This document shows, in pieces, positions 45,486 to 56,900 of a DNA stretch of 64,000 nt. Under the pieces are notes generated by a model. That model was not told the origin of the DNA. It was given only the letters and a program-made list of their open reading frames with translations, and ran no database searches. Position 1 is the first letter of the stretch, and each line of letters begins with the position of its first letter. Source of the stretch: Zygnema cylindricum (Eukaryota > Streptophyta > Zygnematophyceae > Zygnematales > Zygnemataceae); the NCBI GenBank assembly GCA_037447655.1, contig JBBHKE010002568.1, forward strand, positions 58,816 through 122,815, read 5' to 3'. Position numbers and translations under genes: made by a program.

Positions 45486-46121
45486 CTAGTCCAATTTTAA
45501 TTTCAGTTTTAATCCACACTTTTCTCTACAATATTTAAACTTGGGAGAGGGCACCGGTGTTGTCATCATATCAGCTACCATTTCCTCATCTGATCTACAT
45601 ACATGATTCACTATTTTATTCTCAACTTTTTCTCTTACAAAACTTAATCTTATGTCCATATGTTTAGCCTTAAAATGATGTTTTGGATTAGCTGCAATTG
45701 CAATGGCAGCTTGATTATCACAAAACACTTCATGCACTCCCTCCTTCATATACCCCAGTTCTTGCAGCAAGGACTTGACCCACATCAATTCTTTCACAGT
45801 AGAATAAGAGGCCATGTACTCAGCCTCCATAGTAGACTGAGCCACCACCTTTTGTTGCTTACTGCTCCAACAGCAAGCACCTTCCCCCACATACAACACA
45901 TACCCGGAAACGCATCTTCTCATATGTAAGTCCCCATAACTGACATCACTCCAAGTAGTGATGTCAGTGTGCTCCCCTCCCAAATGTAACCATAACTCTT
46001 TGGTTCCTACCAAATATCTCATGACTCTCTTGGCTGCCTCCCAATCTCTCTTCCTAGGATCATTAAGACTCCTACTGAGTACTCCAACTGGTGCTGCTAT
46101 GTCTAGCCTGGTACAATTCAT
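45486..46121 (-). pseudogene. copia RNase H and end of RT (element C)
   Basis: A 211-codon open frame covering the end of RT (YLVGTKELWLHLGG) and RNase H (CCWSSKQQKVVAQSTMEAEY, FCDNQAAIAI, HFKAKHMDIRLSF) with all expected acidic positions visible. It is separated from the RT frame by a single break near 46122-46148, so this enzyme was lost recently. Confidence 0.9.
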
Positions 46122-46148
46122 GAAATAGATTAAACTTCCTACAACCTG

Positions 46149-46874
46149 TCAATAAGGGATAGACTTCATAAACTCTCTCTCCTCTAGGCTCATCTGATCA
46201 TCTAAGATCATCACTCCTCCTTCTACACTCCCATCAGTTACTTTTTTCAAGTCCATAGGAGTGGTACAACTGTTAGCATTTTCCATCTGGAATTTCTCAA
46301 GCATATTACCTATTGCTTCTTTCAGAGTTAGTCTGATAATCTTCTTCCCCCTATCTCTCTCCATTTGAAACCCCAAAATATATTTTGCCTCCCCTAAATC
46401 CTTCATATCCAATCTGCTTCTAAGATCTTTCTTTAACTTATGAATTTTTTCCAAAGATTTACTCAACACAAACAAATCATCCACACAAATTGCAATAAAG
46501 ATAACACCATTCTCAACTTCAAACATATAGATAGAATGGTCAGAGCTGATACGGATATTTCCCAGACCGGTGAGAAACTCATCTAGTTTCTTATTCCACT
46601 GTCCGGGGGCCTGCTTCAGTCCATATAAGGACTTTATGAGCCTACAGACTTTGCTCTCTTCTCCTTCTTCCACGAACCCCTCGGGTTGCCTCATGAAAAT
46701 TTCTTCCTCTAACTCACCATTAAGAAAAGCAGTCTTAATGTCCATCTGGTGTATTTCCATGTCTTTCGCTGCTGTTAGACTGAGAAGAATCCTTATTGAT
46801 GGGAACCGAACAACTGGAGCAAAGGTCTCCTCATAGTTAACCCCCTCCTTTTGGGTGAACCCTTTCGCTACCAA
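46149..46874 (-). pseudogene. copia reverse transcriptase (element C)
   Basis: 241 open codons from VAKGFTQKEGVNYEE through MDIKTAFLNGELEEEIF and the catalytic box, which reads ICVDD instead of YVDD, to MKDLGEAKYILG. The Tyr-to-Cys change next to the catalytic aspartates would probably reduce activity. The upstream part (46875-47500) is the linker with several stops. Confidence 0.9.
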
Positions 46875-47521
46875 TCGAGCCTTATATCTCTCAATGGTAT
46901 TATTTGGGTTCAGTTTTTATTTAAATTCCCATTTACACTCAATAGGTTTTACGTCTGGAAGACAATCCGCTAATTCCCAAGTATTTGCTTCCATGATAGA
47001 GGCCATCTCATCATTTATGGCTCTAATCCATCTTTCTTTCTCCGGACTATTGACTGCCTCCGAGTAAGACTGAGGCTCATCTTTGTGAGATAGCTTGGTT
47101 ACCTTATGAGCGACCTGTTTTCCTGTATCCTTTTGCTCCTCCTTCTCCCTCCCTCAAACTCCGAAGCTGGAATGGATGGAATTCTTGGATTTCTCCTCAC
47201 TGTCTCATCGCCTCCCCTGTCCATAAAAGCCGGTTCTGGTCCCACGTCTTGTATCTCCTCGAAGTTCATAGGGTTATGTGAGATTTTTGGTGAGTCTCAT
47301 GTATCTCGGATCTCCCCTGAATCTGGAATCACGGTTTCACTTATGTCCTTTTTGGGAATGACCGAGTTTTCTTCACTTTCGGACTCAAATCTGATTCTTA
47401 TCTCCTTTGTATATTTGAAGGGGTCAAATGACTTCCCTTCATCCATGACAACTAAGTGTTTGACCAGAATGATATCTTTCTTTGCTAAGTAATAGACTGT
47501 ATATCCCTTAACATCCTCATC

Positions 47522-48276
47522 TTATCCCACAAAGTATCCAGGTTTTCCCTTAGCATCTAGTTTCCAGTTTTTCCTATCCGTGTCAAGACTGTAAACTTCG
47601 CTACCGAATACTTTAAGGTGTGAGATATCTGGTTTCCTCCCAACCCATCTCTCAAAAGGTGTCACTCCCTTTACAGGTGAGGTAAGGACTCTATTCTTAA
47701 TGTAGTTGACACAGTTCATTGCTTCTGCCCAAAATCTCTTTTCTATTTTCTTGTCGGCCAACATACTGCATACACTATCTCCTAGTGTTCGATTCAACCT
47801 CTCAGCTAACCCATTTTGTTTAGGGTTATATGGTACAGTTTTTTGGTGCTGCACTCCCTCATCTCTAAGATATTCCTCAAACTGGTTAAAGGTATATTCC
47901 CCCCATTATCACTCATTATCCTCTTAATAGGGGTTTCTTGCAACTTCTCACTCCAGGGTTTATATTCTTTGAAGTAAGTTGATGCTTCAGACTTTGTTTT
48001 TTGAAAGTAGACTCTAGAGCATCTAGACCAGTCATCAGTTATTGTCATCATAAACCTCTTTCCTCCAACCGACGGTACCTTTGCAGGCCCCCAAATATCT
48101 GTGTGGACCAAATCTAATACTTTCTCACCTCTATATGTGGCGGCTTTGTGAAAGGGAAGTCTGTGAGCCTTACCTTGAGCACAACCACTACAATCATCCA
48201 TCATTTCATTATCCCCAAATTGCATGCCTTCTACTACCCTAAGCTTTTTCATTTCCTTCAACCTATCAAAATGCAC
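47522..48276 (-). pseudogene. copia integrase (element C), one frameshift
   Basis: Two overlapping frames (47806-48276 and 47522-47854) give the zinc motif end CSGCAQGKAHRLPF, HTDIWGPAKVPS, the SDNGG box with the shift immediately after it, then NPKQNGLAERLNRTL and YIKNR. All three catalytic acidic residues are present across the shift. Confidence 0.88.
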
Positions 48277-48294
48277 ATGTCCTAACCGCTTATG

Positions 48295-48815
48295 CTAAAT
48301 CATTAACTTAGGAACACCAACATAGTAAGCATTCTTCTTTTCATTACTCAGGTTAAGCCTACACATTCCTTGGCTACCCTTATCTGTCGTGAAGTAAACT
48401 TCATCCCCATACTTAGTTGTAAAGACTCCCTTTCTAGAGAAGGTATCAAACTCTTTGTCTTCTAACACAGACGTAGAGACAAGATTTTTACTCAGCTGAG
48501 GAATGTAAAGTACATCTGAGAATGTAAGTATAGAAGTCTTACCCTCCAGTAAGACTTTCATATCCACTGATCCCACTAGATCAGTAGTAACCACTCTCTC
48601 ATCCCCATACTCTATCTCTACAGTATGGATCTTTCATAACTTAGTGAAGAGTTCCTTATCACGACACATATGCATGGATGCACCTGAGTCGATGATCCAT
48701 CCTTCCTATGGAGCTTCCCGAATTGCTCCAATGACACACTTTTGTCTTCGAGGGATCTCCTTCTCCTCCAGACTCTCCTCAAGAAGTAGCTCCCAATCCT
48801 CCTCAGAAGACTCAT
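48295..48815 (-). pseudogene. copia protease to integrase junction (element C)
   Basis: The protease site IIDSGASMHM is intact at about 48672-48700 but in a different frame from its surroundings. 48295-48594 carries FSDVLYIPQLSKNLVS, the conserved stretch between protease and integrase. A stop replaces the residue expected before HKRLGH at 48295. Confidence 0.82.
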
Positions 48816-49826
48816 CCGCGGTTTCTCCTGTCACTTTTGTAACCACAAGTGCCTTTTTCTTCCCTCCGGAAGAACCCCCTCCACGGTTCTCTTGGAGCCT
48901 CAGCTCTGACAGCTTGACACAATCTGCGATGAAGTGTCCCGACTTTTTGCAGGAATGTCAAAGACCCTTTGGGGGGCTCGGTCCTCCAGAATGATCTCTT
49001 TCCCCTTTGTACGGTTTTTTTGAGTCCTTCGCCCATCGGTCCCCTCCTGCTGCTAGAGCTTGAATGCTCTTTCCTCCTCTCCTAATCTCCATTTTGTTTT
49101 CCTGCACAAATATCATCCAGACCACTGTGTTCTATTAACTATCAAGCATTTCCTGTACTCGATACACTATGTTCTCAAACTCATCTGGTAACTTCATGAT
49201 AAGAGTGTTAACTTTCCTTTTCATTGTACCTGTCCACCCGGCACTTTCCATCTCCATATACAAACAAGAAAGATCATTACAGTAATCTAACAACATTCCT
49301 CCTTTGTAAGTGTAACTCACTAGCTTTTGTTGAGCCAACTGGAGCTCCTGAATAGTTCCAGCTCTATAAATCTCCACCAAACTCACCCACAACTCCTCGG
49401 CCTTGTAAATGTGAAGGTGAGGAGTGGCCAAAGCTTGTGTGAGGTGCCTCAGAATGAAGTTCTTGGCAGCTATGTTTACATCCTTCCACATTTGAGTATC
49501 GTTCTCCGCGGTCTTCACGGTCGCTGCTCTTGGTACTGTGGCAATAGGAGTGAGGGGTGTCTCCTTTTATTTCCCCTTTTCGGTACACTGTTGTCCCCAT
49601 CATATGCCTCCTCCGCTGAGGCACCCGTTGCTGCAAGAAACCTTACTCCTCCAAACCCTGGTGGAGTTCCTAAAGGTGGACGTTTCACATGTCCACTGAC
49701 GATACCCCAGTATCGTTTTTCGCACAGAGCTCCCATTATCATGGCTTCCCAATAGATGAACCCAGATCCATTGAAGGTGGGCACCCTAGAGAGTGGGCCC
49801 ATAACCTGCAATTCTGTGTCCTCCAT
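48816..49826 (-). pseudogene. copia gag (element C), starting inside the 5' LTR
   Basis: The start ATG at 49826 lies 20 bases inside the LTR, as in element B, and leads through the primer site into MGPLSRVPTFNG. 49135-49518 carries the UBN2 helical part (ILRHLTQALATPHL, YKAEELWVSLVEIYRAG). The zinc knuckle at about 48930-48970 has a TGA in place of its first cysteine codon. A frameshift near 49515 separates the two halves. Confidence 0.82.
49793..49806 (-). promoter_or_regulatory. primer binding site of element C
   Basis: The plus strand reads GTGGGCCCATAACC directly against the LTR, the sequence of the initiator tRNA-Met anticodon arm. The RNA of the minus-strand element is complementary to it. 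Confidence 0.78.
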
Positions 49827-50805
49827 TGGACTACAGAATACGGGATGCCTCGAGATAGTATTTAACTAACCCACTTCAAGCCACAACCACTGCTGCCCAA
49901 GAAGGAAAAATGACAATTTGACTGCACCTTTGTGTAGCCTGGAATCCTCTGAGTCCGTAGCGAAAAGAATCACTAAAAACGGCTAACCAGCCGATAAGTT
50001 ATGAGTCGGCAAAAAATGCCAAGTTTATACAAACTCTCAAAAGGAGAGAGGAACCTATCTAACAAATTCTCTAAGTCCTAAATCCCTCTCACAGCCCCTA
50101 TTTATTGAAGTACGAACCAATCAGATCACTGTAGGGTACACAAAAAGTACTATGGCCGATGTACTTTTTGTACGGCCTGTGTATGGCAACCCCATTGAGT
50201 GGACGCGTGTCCACTTTTAACTTGTCCTTATGTTCGCTGGAATTCCTGCGACCAAATGTCATCCTTCCACGTGGCGCCACGTCATGCCACGTCCATAAAC
50301 GCCAAAGTGACCATTTCGCAATCTCGGCAGTGATATACGCCGTCGGATTAAATCCGACATTGAATGTCCGCCGTCAAAACAAATTTTCGATTCATTTGTT
50401 TTCGTGCGAGATAATGTTCGCACTTGGTTATATGTTTCTCCGTTCGTCATTCCGTTAATCGAATTCATGGTCGTAATACTGTTTAAATATATATCAAACC
50501 GAATGTATTCTAACGGACTTCTACGACAAACTGGCTAGAGCTAACGGCTACGCCGCGCTCTGCCGGTCGGAGGTTCGAGTCCTGCCGGACTCAACCTTTT
50601 GTTGGGAGTGACATAAATCACTCCTTAGCCCTGCCTGCTTAAGCTAGGACAGCCATGGCTCAGCCACCCTCTCTATCCCTCAGTGACTACGACAAGTATG
50701 GTGGGTAGAGAGAGGTGGTGGAGGCAGGCTGTCTGCATTTTTCTTTCTTCTATTTGTACTAAATTTATACCTAGAAAATACCATATAAAACTAATAATTT
50801 CAACA
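49807..50805 (-). mobile_element. 5' LTR of element C
   Basis: 999 bp, the same length as the left LTR, with scattered substitutions. It carries the same TATA-like run, B box with TTTT, AGCCATGGCT palindrome and stem-loop (50664-50718). Confidence 0.93.
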
Positions 50806-51124
50806 TCGTTAACTCTAATTTGTAAACTGCTTTGTAATCATTGTCGGCGCATATTATCTTCACACTAAAATATGTGCATTTACGAAATTGTTTAAATTGT
50901 ACGCCTTTCATTGCCGACCTCATTTCATCGTTTTTTCGAAGCATGTTTACATGTGCACGCGACAGCCTAAATATTATTTTTGCACTTTTTTACTTTAAAA
51001 ATTACAAAATAGTACGGATGGGATAGACCGTACACCACACTATCTAAAACGGCACTGTACTAAAGTTATTAATCATAGTGTGGTACCTCATATAACGTTC
51101 AGGAACATTTACAATGATTTAGGG

Positions 51125-52361
51125 CATGGTTACACCATGAGGTCTGTGTAATAGTACGAACATCAAAATTTATGTATTACAGAGGCCTCGGTTACATCGC
51201 GTATCGTCTGTAAGTAGTTTTTTACATACATGTTATTTTTTGAGTCGTTCCACGTAAGTCGACGATTAAATCTCTAAAATCGCAAAGATTTGAAAACCGA
51301 CCATTTTCGAATGCAAATCCGTACTTGCGTCTTTGGCACGTGTACTTCGCAAGTGTATCGCGTCAATGTACCTAAAAGATCTCCTTCACTCTGCTGACTT
51401 TCAGGAAAAATTCGTATATCTTTCCGGCAAAGATTTTACGGTCAGCTTGTTCGAAGGCACGTGACTTTGGGGGCGTGTGAAAATTTTCATTTTTCATCGA
51501 CGCACGTGTCTATCGTCTAAGTGTAACGAATTGACTGGTTCTGTATTGGTGATGGACCTTTTTTCGGATTCCCGATAATCGATATATTTGTTCGATATAT
51601 CGTTATTGGTCTTATCACCGATAAGTAACCGATAATATCTTGTACTTATTGGCGATAACTCCGATAACGATAACTATCGGCGATAAATGTACGGGTCGTA
51701 CAAATAAATGTACGGGAAAAACAGATTAATGTACGACATGTACATTCAGCTGTACGTCTTATTCCCTGGACGCGCAAAAATTACAGTAGCCGCCATGACG
51801 CTTGTACGGTTTTGGTACGGATCCAGTATAAACGATGTACCTTTCACATCCGACGCCATGGCTTTGTCCCTTTATTCCTTGGGATCCACTGGACACCTGC
51901 CAAAAGAGTCATTCTGGGATGCCGGTACTTTTCATTCCAAGTCGTCCGTTCGATTTCGGCTGCGCGCAGAATGTCCGTTGTACTTTGTGTCCGCCGTCGT
52001 TTTTCCGTTCCATTTTCACCAGTTTGTCTGTAAATTTCGTACGTCGCTGTAAAAAATGTTTGTTCAGTTAACCGGCCAACTTTTTTTGTGTTGCGTTGTC
52101 CGTAATAATTTGCAATTAATAGTTACGTATCAGAATTGTACACGTGGCATGTCACGCTATATAATGTAAATAGTATAATACAATATTTAATAAGGTACTA
52201 TAGTATGCGTACTATATATTTTTATAGTTATTGCCGATATGGAATTTGTTGGTCTCGGACCGATATATCGGTACCTCTGACCGTTCGATAACTGATAACT
52301 ATCGGTATCGATGTTATCGCAATAAGTTTTTTACCGATACACAACACTAGATGTAACCATA
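51125..52361. mobile_element. TIR element S, copy 1 (TATGGTTACA ends)
   Basis: Starts CATGGTTACACC and ends TGTAACCATA, then abuts copy 2 through CCC. 51125-51560 is paralogous to copy 2. The right half contains another repeat rich in CCGATA/TATCGG (about 51565-52350, ending TACACAACACTAG). No transposase is encoded. Confidence 0.65.
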
Positions 52362-52364
52362 CCC

Positions 52365-53615
52365 TATGGTTACACGAGGAGGTCTCTGTAATAGTATGGA
52401 CAGCAAAATTTCTGTATTACAGAGGCCTCTGTTACATCGCGTATCGTCTGTAAACAAGTTTTTACATACGTGTTATGATTTGAGTGGTTCCACATAATTG
52501 ACGATCAAATCTTTTAAATCGTCAAAGATTTGGATACCGACCATTCGTACGTGTACTTCGCAAGTGTACCGCTTCAATGTACCTCAAAGATCTCCTTTAC
52601 TCTGGTGACTTTCAGGAAAAAACCATATTTCATCTCGACAAAGATTTTACGGTCACCTTATCTGAAGGCACGAGATTTGGGGACGTGTGAAAATTTTCAT
52701 TTTTCAAGGACGCTCGTGTCTATCGTCCAGGTGTACAGTACACCGCGAATCGTAATTAGAGTAATGAAGAAATTAGAGTAAAAAACCAAAAAAAATCAAT
52801 TAGAGTAAGTGACGCTAATTTATGTGATAGAGCGTTTTCAACTATGAAGTTACTCTAATTTATTTAGTTATTCTATATTGGGCTATGTCGGCGATAATTA
52901 TGTGCGCGATAATTATGAACACTAAATTACGTAGACGTACAAAATGTGTCAGTCCGGTATAGTATTGACGTCATTATGACGCTAGTACTATTTGTCGCAT
53001 TGAATGTCAGTTAATGTTCACACTGACGACGATGCTGTCGACGGACGAGAGTTATGCGAACGGCTTTTTTTCGATGTGATTGATTTTTTTGTTTAGTGCG
53101 ATTTCACGTGCGAGAGCGATTCTATTAAATCATTATTTGTACCTTTTTATTTCTAAAAGTACAATTTTGCACGGTTAGACGTCGTCCGTACTCCACACTA
53201 TTTAAAAATAACCTACATTATAATTTTGTACGCTAATTAAACCTCACCTAAATTAGAATAATGAAAAAATTAGAATCGATTACTCTATTTGATGTGATAG
53301 AGTCGAAATTTCGAGCGTTAATTTACTCTAATTACGATTCGCGGTGTAGCGAATTGACTGGTTCTGTATTAATGAACCTATTGGTGAACCCACCTCGCGG
53401 TGGGTTCATCGATACAGAGGCGGATGGAGCGATTGCTTCGCAGATGAACACCAAAATGTAATCGGACGGTCGATGTCTTCTCCCGGATGCTTGGAGAATC
53501 GTAATCTTATTTTCTGTATGTTGTTTTCAAGAAACTCACGAAAGTATAGTACGGCATGATACGGGCAAGTACAAAATTCTGTATTAAACCTCACTTTTCG
53601 TATGATGTAACCATA
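52365..53615. mobile_element. TIR element S, copy 2, with nested element
   Basis: Ends TATGGTTACAC and TGTAACCATA, flanked on both sides by CCC (52362-52364, 53616-53618), a possible 3-bp target duplication. It holds the TACACCG element 52739-53348. The uninterrupted site is visible in copy 1 near 51527. Confidence 0.7.
52739..53348. mobile_element. TIR element (TACACCG family) nested in S copy 2
   Basis: 610 bp with 23-bp perfect inverted ends beginning TACACCGCGAATCGTAATTA. Flanks CAG and GCG are compared with ACG at the empty site in copy 1, so the target duplication is unclear. No coding sequence inside. Confidence 0.85.
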
Positions 53616-53653
53616 CCCTTATTCTATTTGAGAATTTGCCGAAAAAAACAGAG

Positions 53654-53896
53654 TACCTCAATTAGAGTCGTGAACGCTCATAGCGATTATTAGTGTTAGA
53701 CAAAAATTTTCGCCACTCAAAACATCTTTCCTCCGTACACACTTGTCCGATTTTCACTTTGAGACCATCAATCGCAAGGTGGCAATCTTGGCTTTCAATC
53801 TAAACCGTCAGATTCATAATCCGACAAGTGTGTACGGAGAAAAGATGTTTAAAGTGTAAAAAAAAACATCAAACCCTAATAGCGATTCACGGTGTA
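53654..53896. mobile_element. foldback MITE next to the INTS8-like gene
   Basis: Arms CGCCACTCAAAACATCTTTC and GAAAAGATGTTTAAAGTG, plus GTACACACTTGTCCGA and TCCGACAAGTGTGTAC, can fold the element on itself. The right terminus ATTCACGGTGTA lies 90 bp upstream of the start codon at 53987. The left end is slightly rearranged. Confidence 0.75.
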
Positions 53897-53986
53897 CTGT
53901 ACTTTTATGATCTTCTCACACGTTTCTGAAACGCGAATCTCTCTCTGCGTATCCCTTTCATCCTCTTCCACGTGTCTTCCGCAGAG
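53897..53986 (+). promoter_or_regulatory. 5' leader of the INTS8-like gene
   Basis: 90 bp between the foldback element and the start codon, CT-rich, with a CACGTG (G-box) at 53969-53974. No TATA box is evident. The transcription start is not known. Confidence 0.4.
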
Positions 53987-56900
53987 ATGACTCCACGCGC
54001 GCCCGACTGGCTGGAGGCCGTACTGCTCCCCGTACGGCTGGAGCAGTATTTGTCGGATCTGCAGAAGTTTGGCGGCTTGCGGCCGTCGGTGGCCGCAGAT
54101 ATTATTGCGGCGCTTTTGGATCAGGCAAGGGCTCGCTGAACCCTAGCGAAGAGAACTGTTTTTTTTTTTTTTTGTCTTTTCAAATGCGAGGAAAAAAAGG
54201 GGAATGGGGGGGGGAAGAGGGGAGAGGGAGAGGGGTGGAGAGGGGGGAGGAGGGGGGAGGAGGGAGGAGGAGGGAGGAGGGTTTTTTTTTTTTTTTTTTT
54301 TTTTTATGTCAAAATGAAAGTTTGTTGTGATTTTGAAAATCCAAAGGATTATGTCTAAGGAAACTTTCTTGGAAAACCCTAAAAAACCCTATAATCCTGA
54401 AATTACCCTATAAAACCCCCTAAAACCCTAGAAAATCCTTAGAAAAACCCTATAAAAACCCTTTTAACACCCTTTTTTCGAGAAAATATCTGAAAGCCAT
54501 TATAAAGTCCAAAAAAACCCTAAGTGCTCCCAAGAACCCTAAAAACCGTGGAAATTATAAATTTCAATGCTCGAAACCAAAAAACGTTAAAACCTTCAAA
54601 TTGTTAAATCTTGAAAATCAATGTAGTTTAGAATTTCCAAGATTCAAGAATTAAGAAAATCCTTTAAATCATAATTGCATCATAAAAGAATAAGAAATCA
54701 TAAGAATTATAAATTAGAGATTAGAAAGAATCATTAGAAAACGATTAAACCTCTAAAAGCTCAAACTCTTTTAATTTTTTTTTCCTTAGAAATCCATTAA
54801 GTTTGAAAATCGTAAATCCTTAAAACTCTCATTTTTTTTTTTTTTTTTGTCTTCCAAAAGGGGATGCTTTCTGGTGTGACCTATCAAGTGTTTAAACATC
54901 AGCAAGTAAAAACGTTAAATAGATAAGGTATTTTTTGGTTGTACAATTTAAATTTAATGTTAAAGTTTGTTAAATCTCTCTTGAAATTGCTAAGTAGATA
55001 TTGGTATTATTTTTTTGTTTAATTAATTACTCACTATTTTATTATTTGAAATCCTATGTGAATATAAGCATTCTAAGGCGATTTTCATTTTGGGTGTCAT
55101 CGGTATCCTCTCCCGTGTCCTCATATTTTGTCTTTTTCATAATTATCACCTACCCTAATTAGTGTGGATAATCGCTACATCGTCCATCGCTATTAGTGAA
55201 TTTGGTGTTAACACTTTATTTCAACTAAATTGTTTTGCCACGTGGCTTATTTTGTTTTGCGACCGTAAATGGTGTGATCAACACTAATTTATGTTTTCGG
55301 GTTTAAAAAGCACTTACTGTAATTATAGTGATTACCTCTAAAAACGATGGGTGGTGTAGTATGGTTTTGGCAGGTAGTGGTGCGTTTTACACTATCTCAA
55401 GTTCAAAAAATATGACTTGTGTAAAACTTTAACTACTTTTCTGTAAAGGATTTTGTGTCCTAATTAACTTATGTGGATGCGTTAAAATTTTAAAACCTAA
55501 GTTTTCTGCGGTCCAGACTAGTTAGTGACAGTGTACTCAACCGCCATAGTACCATCAAAGAATTGTTCTTGCCCTCCCCAAATCAACGTAACTACGTCGC
55601 GATCCACTTACTCCTCGCATAGGTTTCCCTATTAATTAACTTTTACTTTCTTTCCACTTACATGTCGCGCAAGTTTCTACTTTAATTACTTTCTTCGAAT
55701 GGATTAGTTGAGTTGTGAACAAATGTATAAGTGGATGCACCTATTGATCACAAGCCATTTTTCATGGTTCGACTTTCCTTTTTTGGGGGACGGTCTATCG
55801 AATTTTCGTCAATTTTCTTTTTAGGTGTTGGATTTAAAATACCGTAGAGTGGCTTTTCCATTTGGTTGGTATTATTTAAGACTCCAACTTATTGCGAAAT
55901 TTTCATTCATATATGGTTGTTGGGAAAGCTTCTAAGGCCAGCTCCGGAAGTCTTTGTCTGTCAAAGGGATCTCGTCCACAAAATTTGACTGTCATTATCC
56001 ATAAACACCTATTGGAAGGCATCGTATCACTTGCCTTCATGTCTATGGCCATTGGATCACTCAGACATTGACTATTTCTTATGGATTTTATGCTTTTGTT
56101 TTAGATTTTTTTCCGTTTTTTAGCTCAAGGAAGTCTGTCTGACTCTAAGAAAATCATGACCTATGCTAGCATCCAGTTGTATTGCATTTTTAATTTGAAT
56201 TTGACAAAGGAAATTGTCAATGATAATAAGGGTTGTTTGTCCTAGATGTTTGTATCCTTATCATATGACATAGAAATCCTCTGCTTGTAGACGTCTTAAT
56301 TGAAACGAACCTATTAAATTGTATCTTGTCAAATTAACTTGAGTCCACTTGTCCATAGCCGCCATTATTAGCTTATTAGAAACCATAATTTTAAGGTCAA
56401 AATGCTAATTGTCTCCCCATTATCTCCGCTCTGTCATTTTGCTTCTTTTGTGTAACTTTGTCCCTGGTATAGCGGCGCACATAAAATAGTGTGGGTTGTT
56501 GGTAACCTTAAGTCACGATGATCGATAAATGGTCATATTATGTTGTTGATAAATGATTGATTTCATTGTATGAAACTTGTTTTAGTATTGTATATCAGCA
56601 CCCTGCCTGCGATATATTTGATAATCAAATCGCAAAAGGGCTTGGTATATTGAGTTTTGACCAGTAACTTTTTATTGACGATTTATATAATAAACATTAG
56701 TTGTTGTATGTGGTTTATTACCCACCTAGTAACTACGGGTTTTCTAATCTGTAACACCGTCCTTATTAAATCTGCAGTACTGTACCTAACGATTAGCGAC
56801 AGAACTAAATCTGTACTTTAGTTTTGAACTTCAGCACTGTGTACAGCTGTACTCTACCATAACGTACTTAAATTTTTGGATACTTAATTATTGACATTGT

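Larger units (their letters stand above)
44474..50805 (-). mobile_element. Ty1-copia element C, complete, best preserved
   Basis: Two 999-bp LTRs (44474-45472, 49807-50805) enclose a minus-strand polyprotein in the order gag, protease, integrase, RT, RNase H. Flanks TCATT (44469-44473) and TCGTT (50806-50810) are a 5-bp target duplication with one difference. The polypurine tract (minus strand AAAATAAAGGGAG) adjoins the 3' LTR and the primer site adjoins the 5' LTR. Long domains remain open, but stops and shifts make it non-autonomous. The LTRs differ by scattered substitutions, so it is younger than A and B but not new. Confidence 0.95.
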
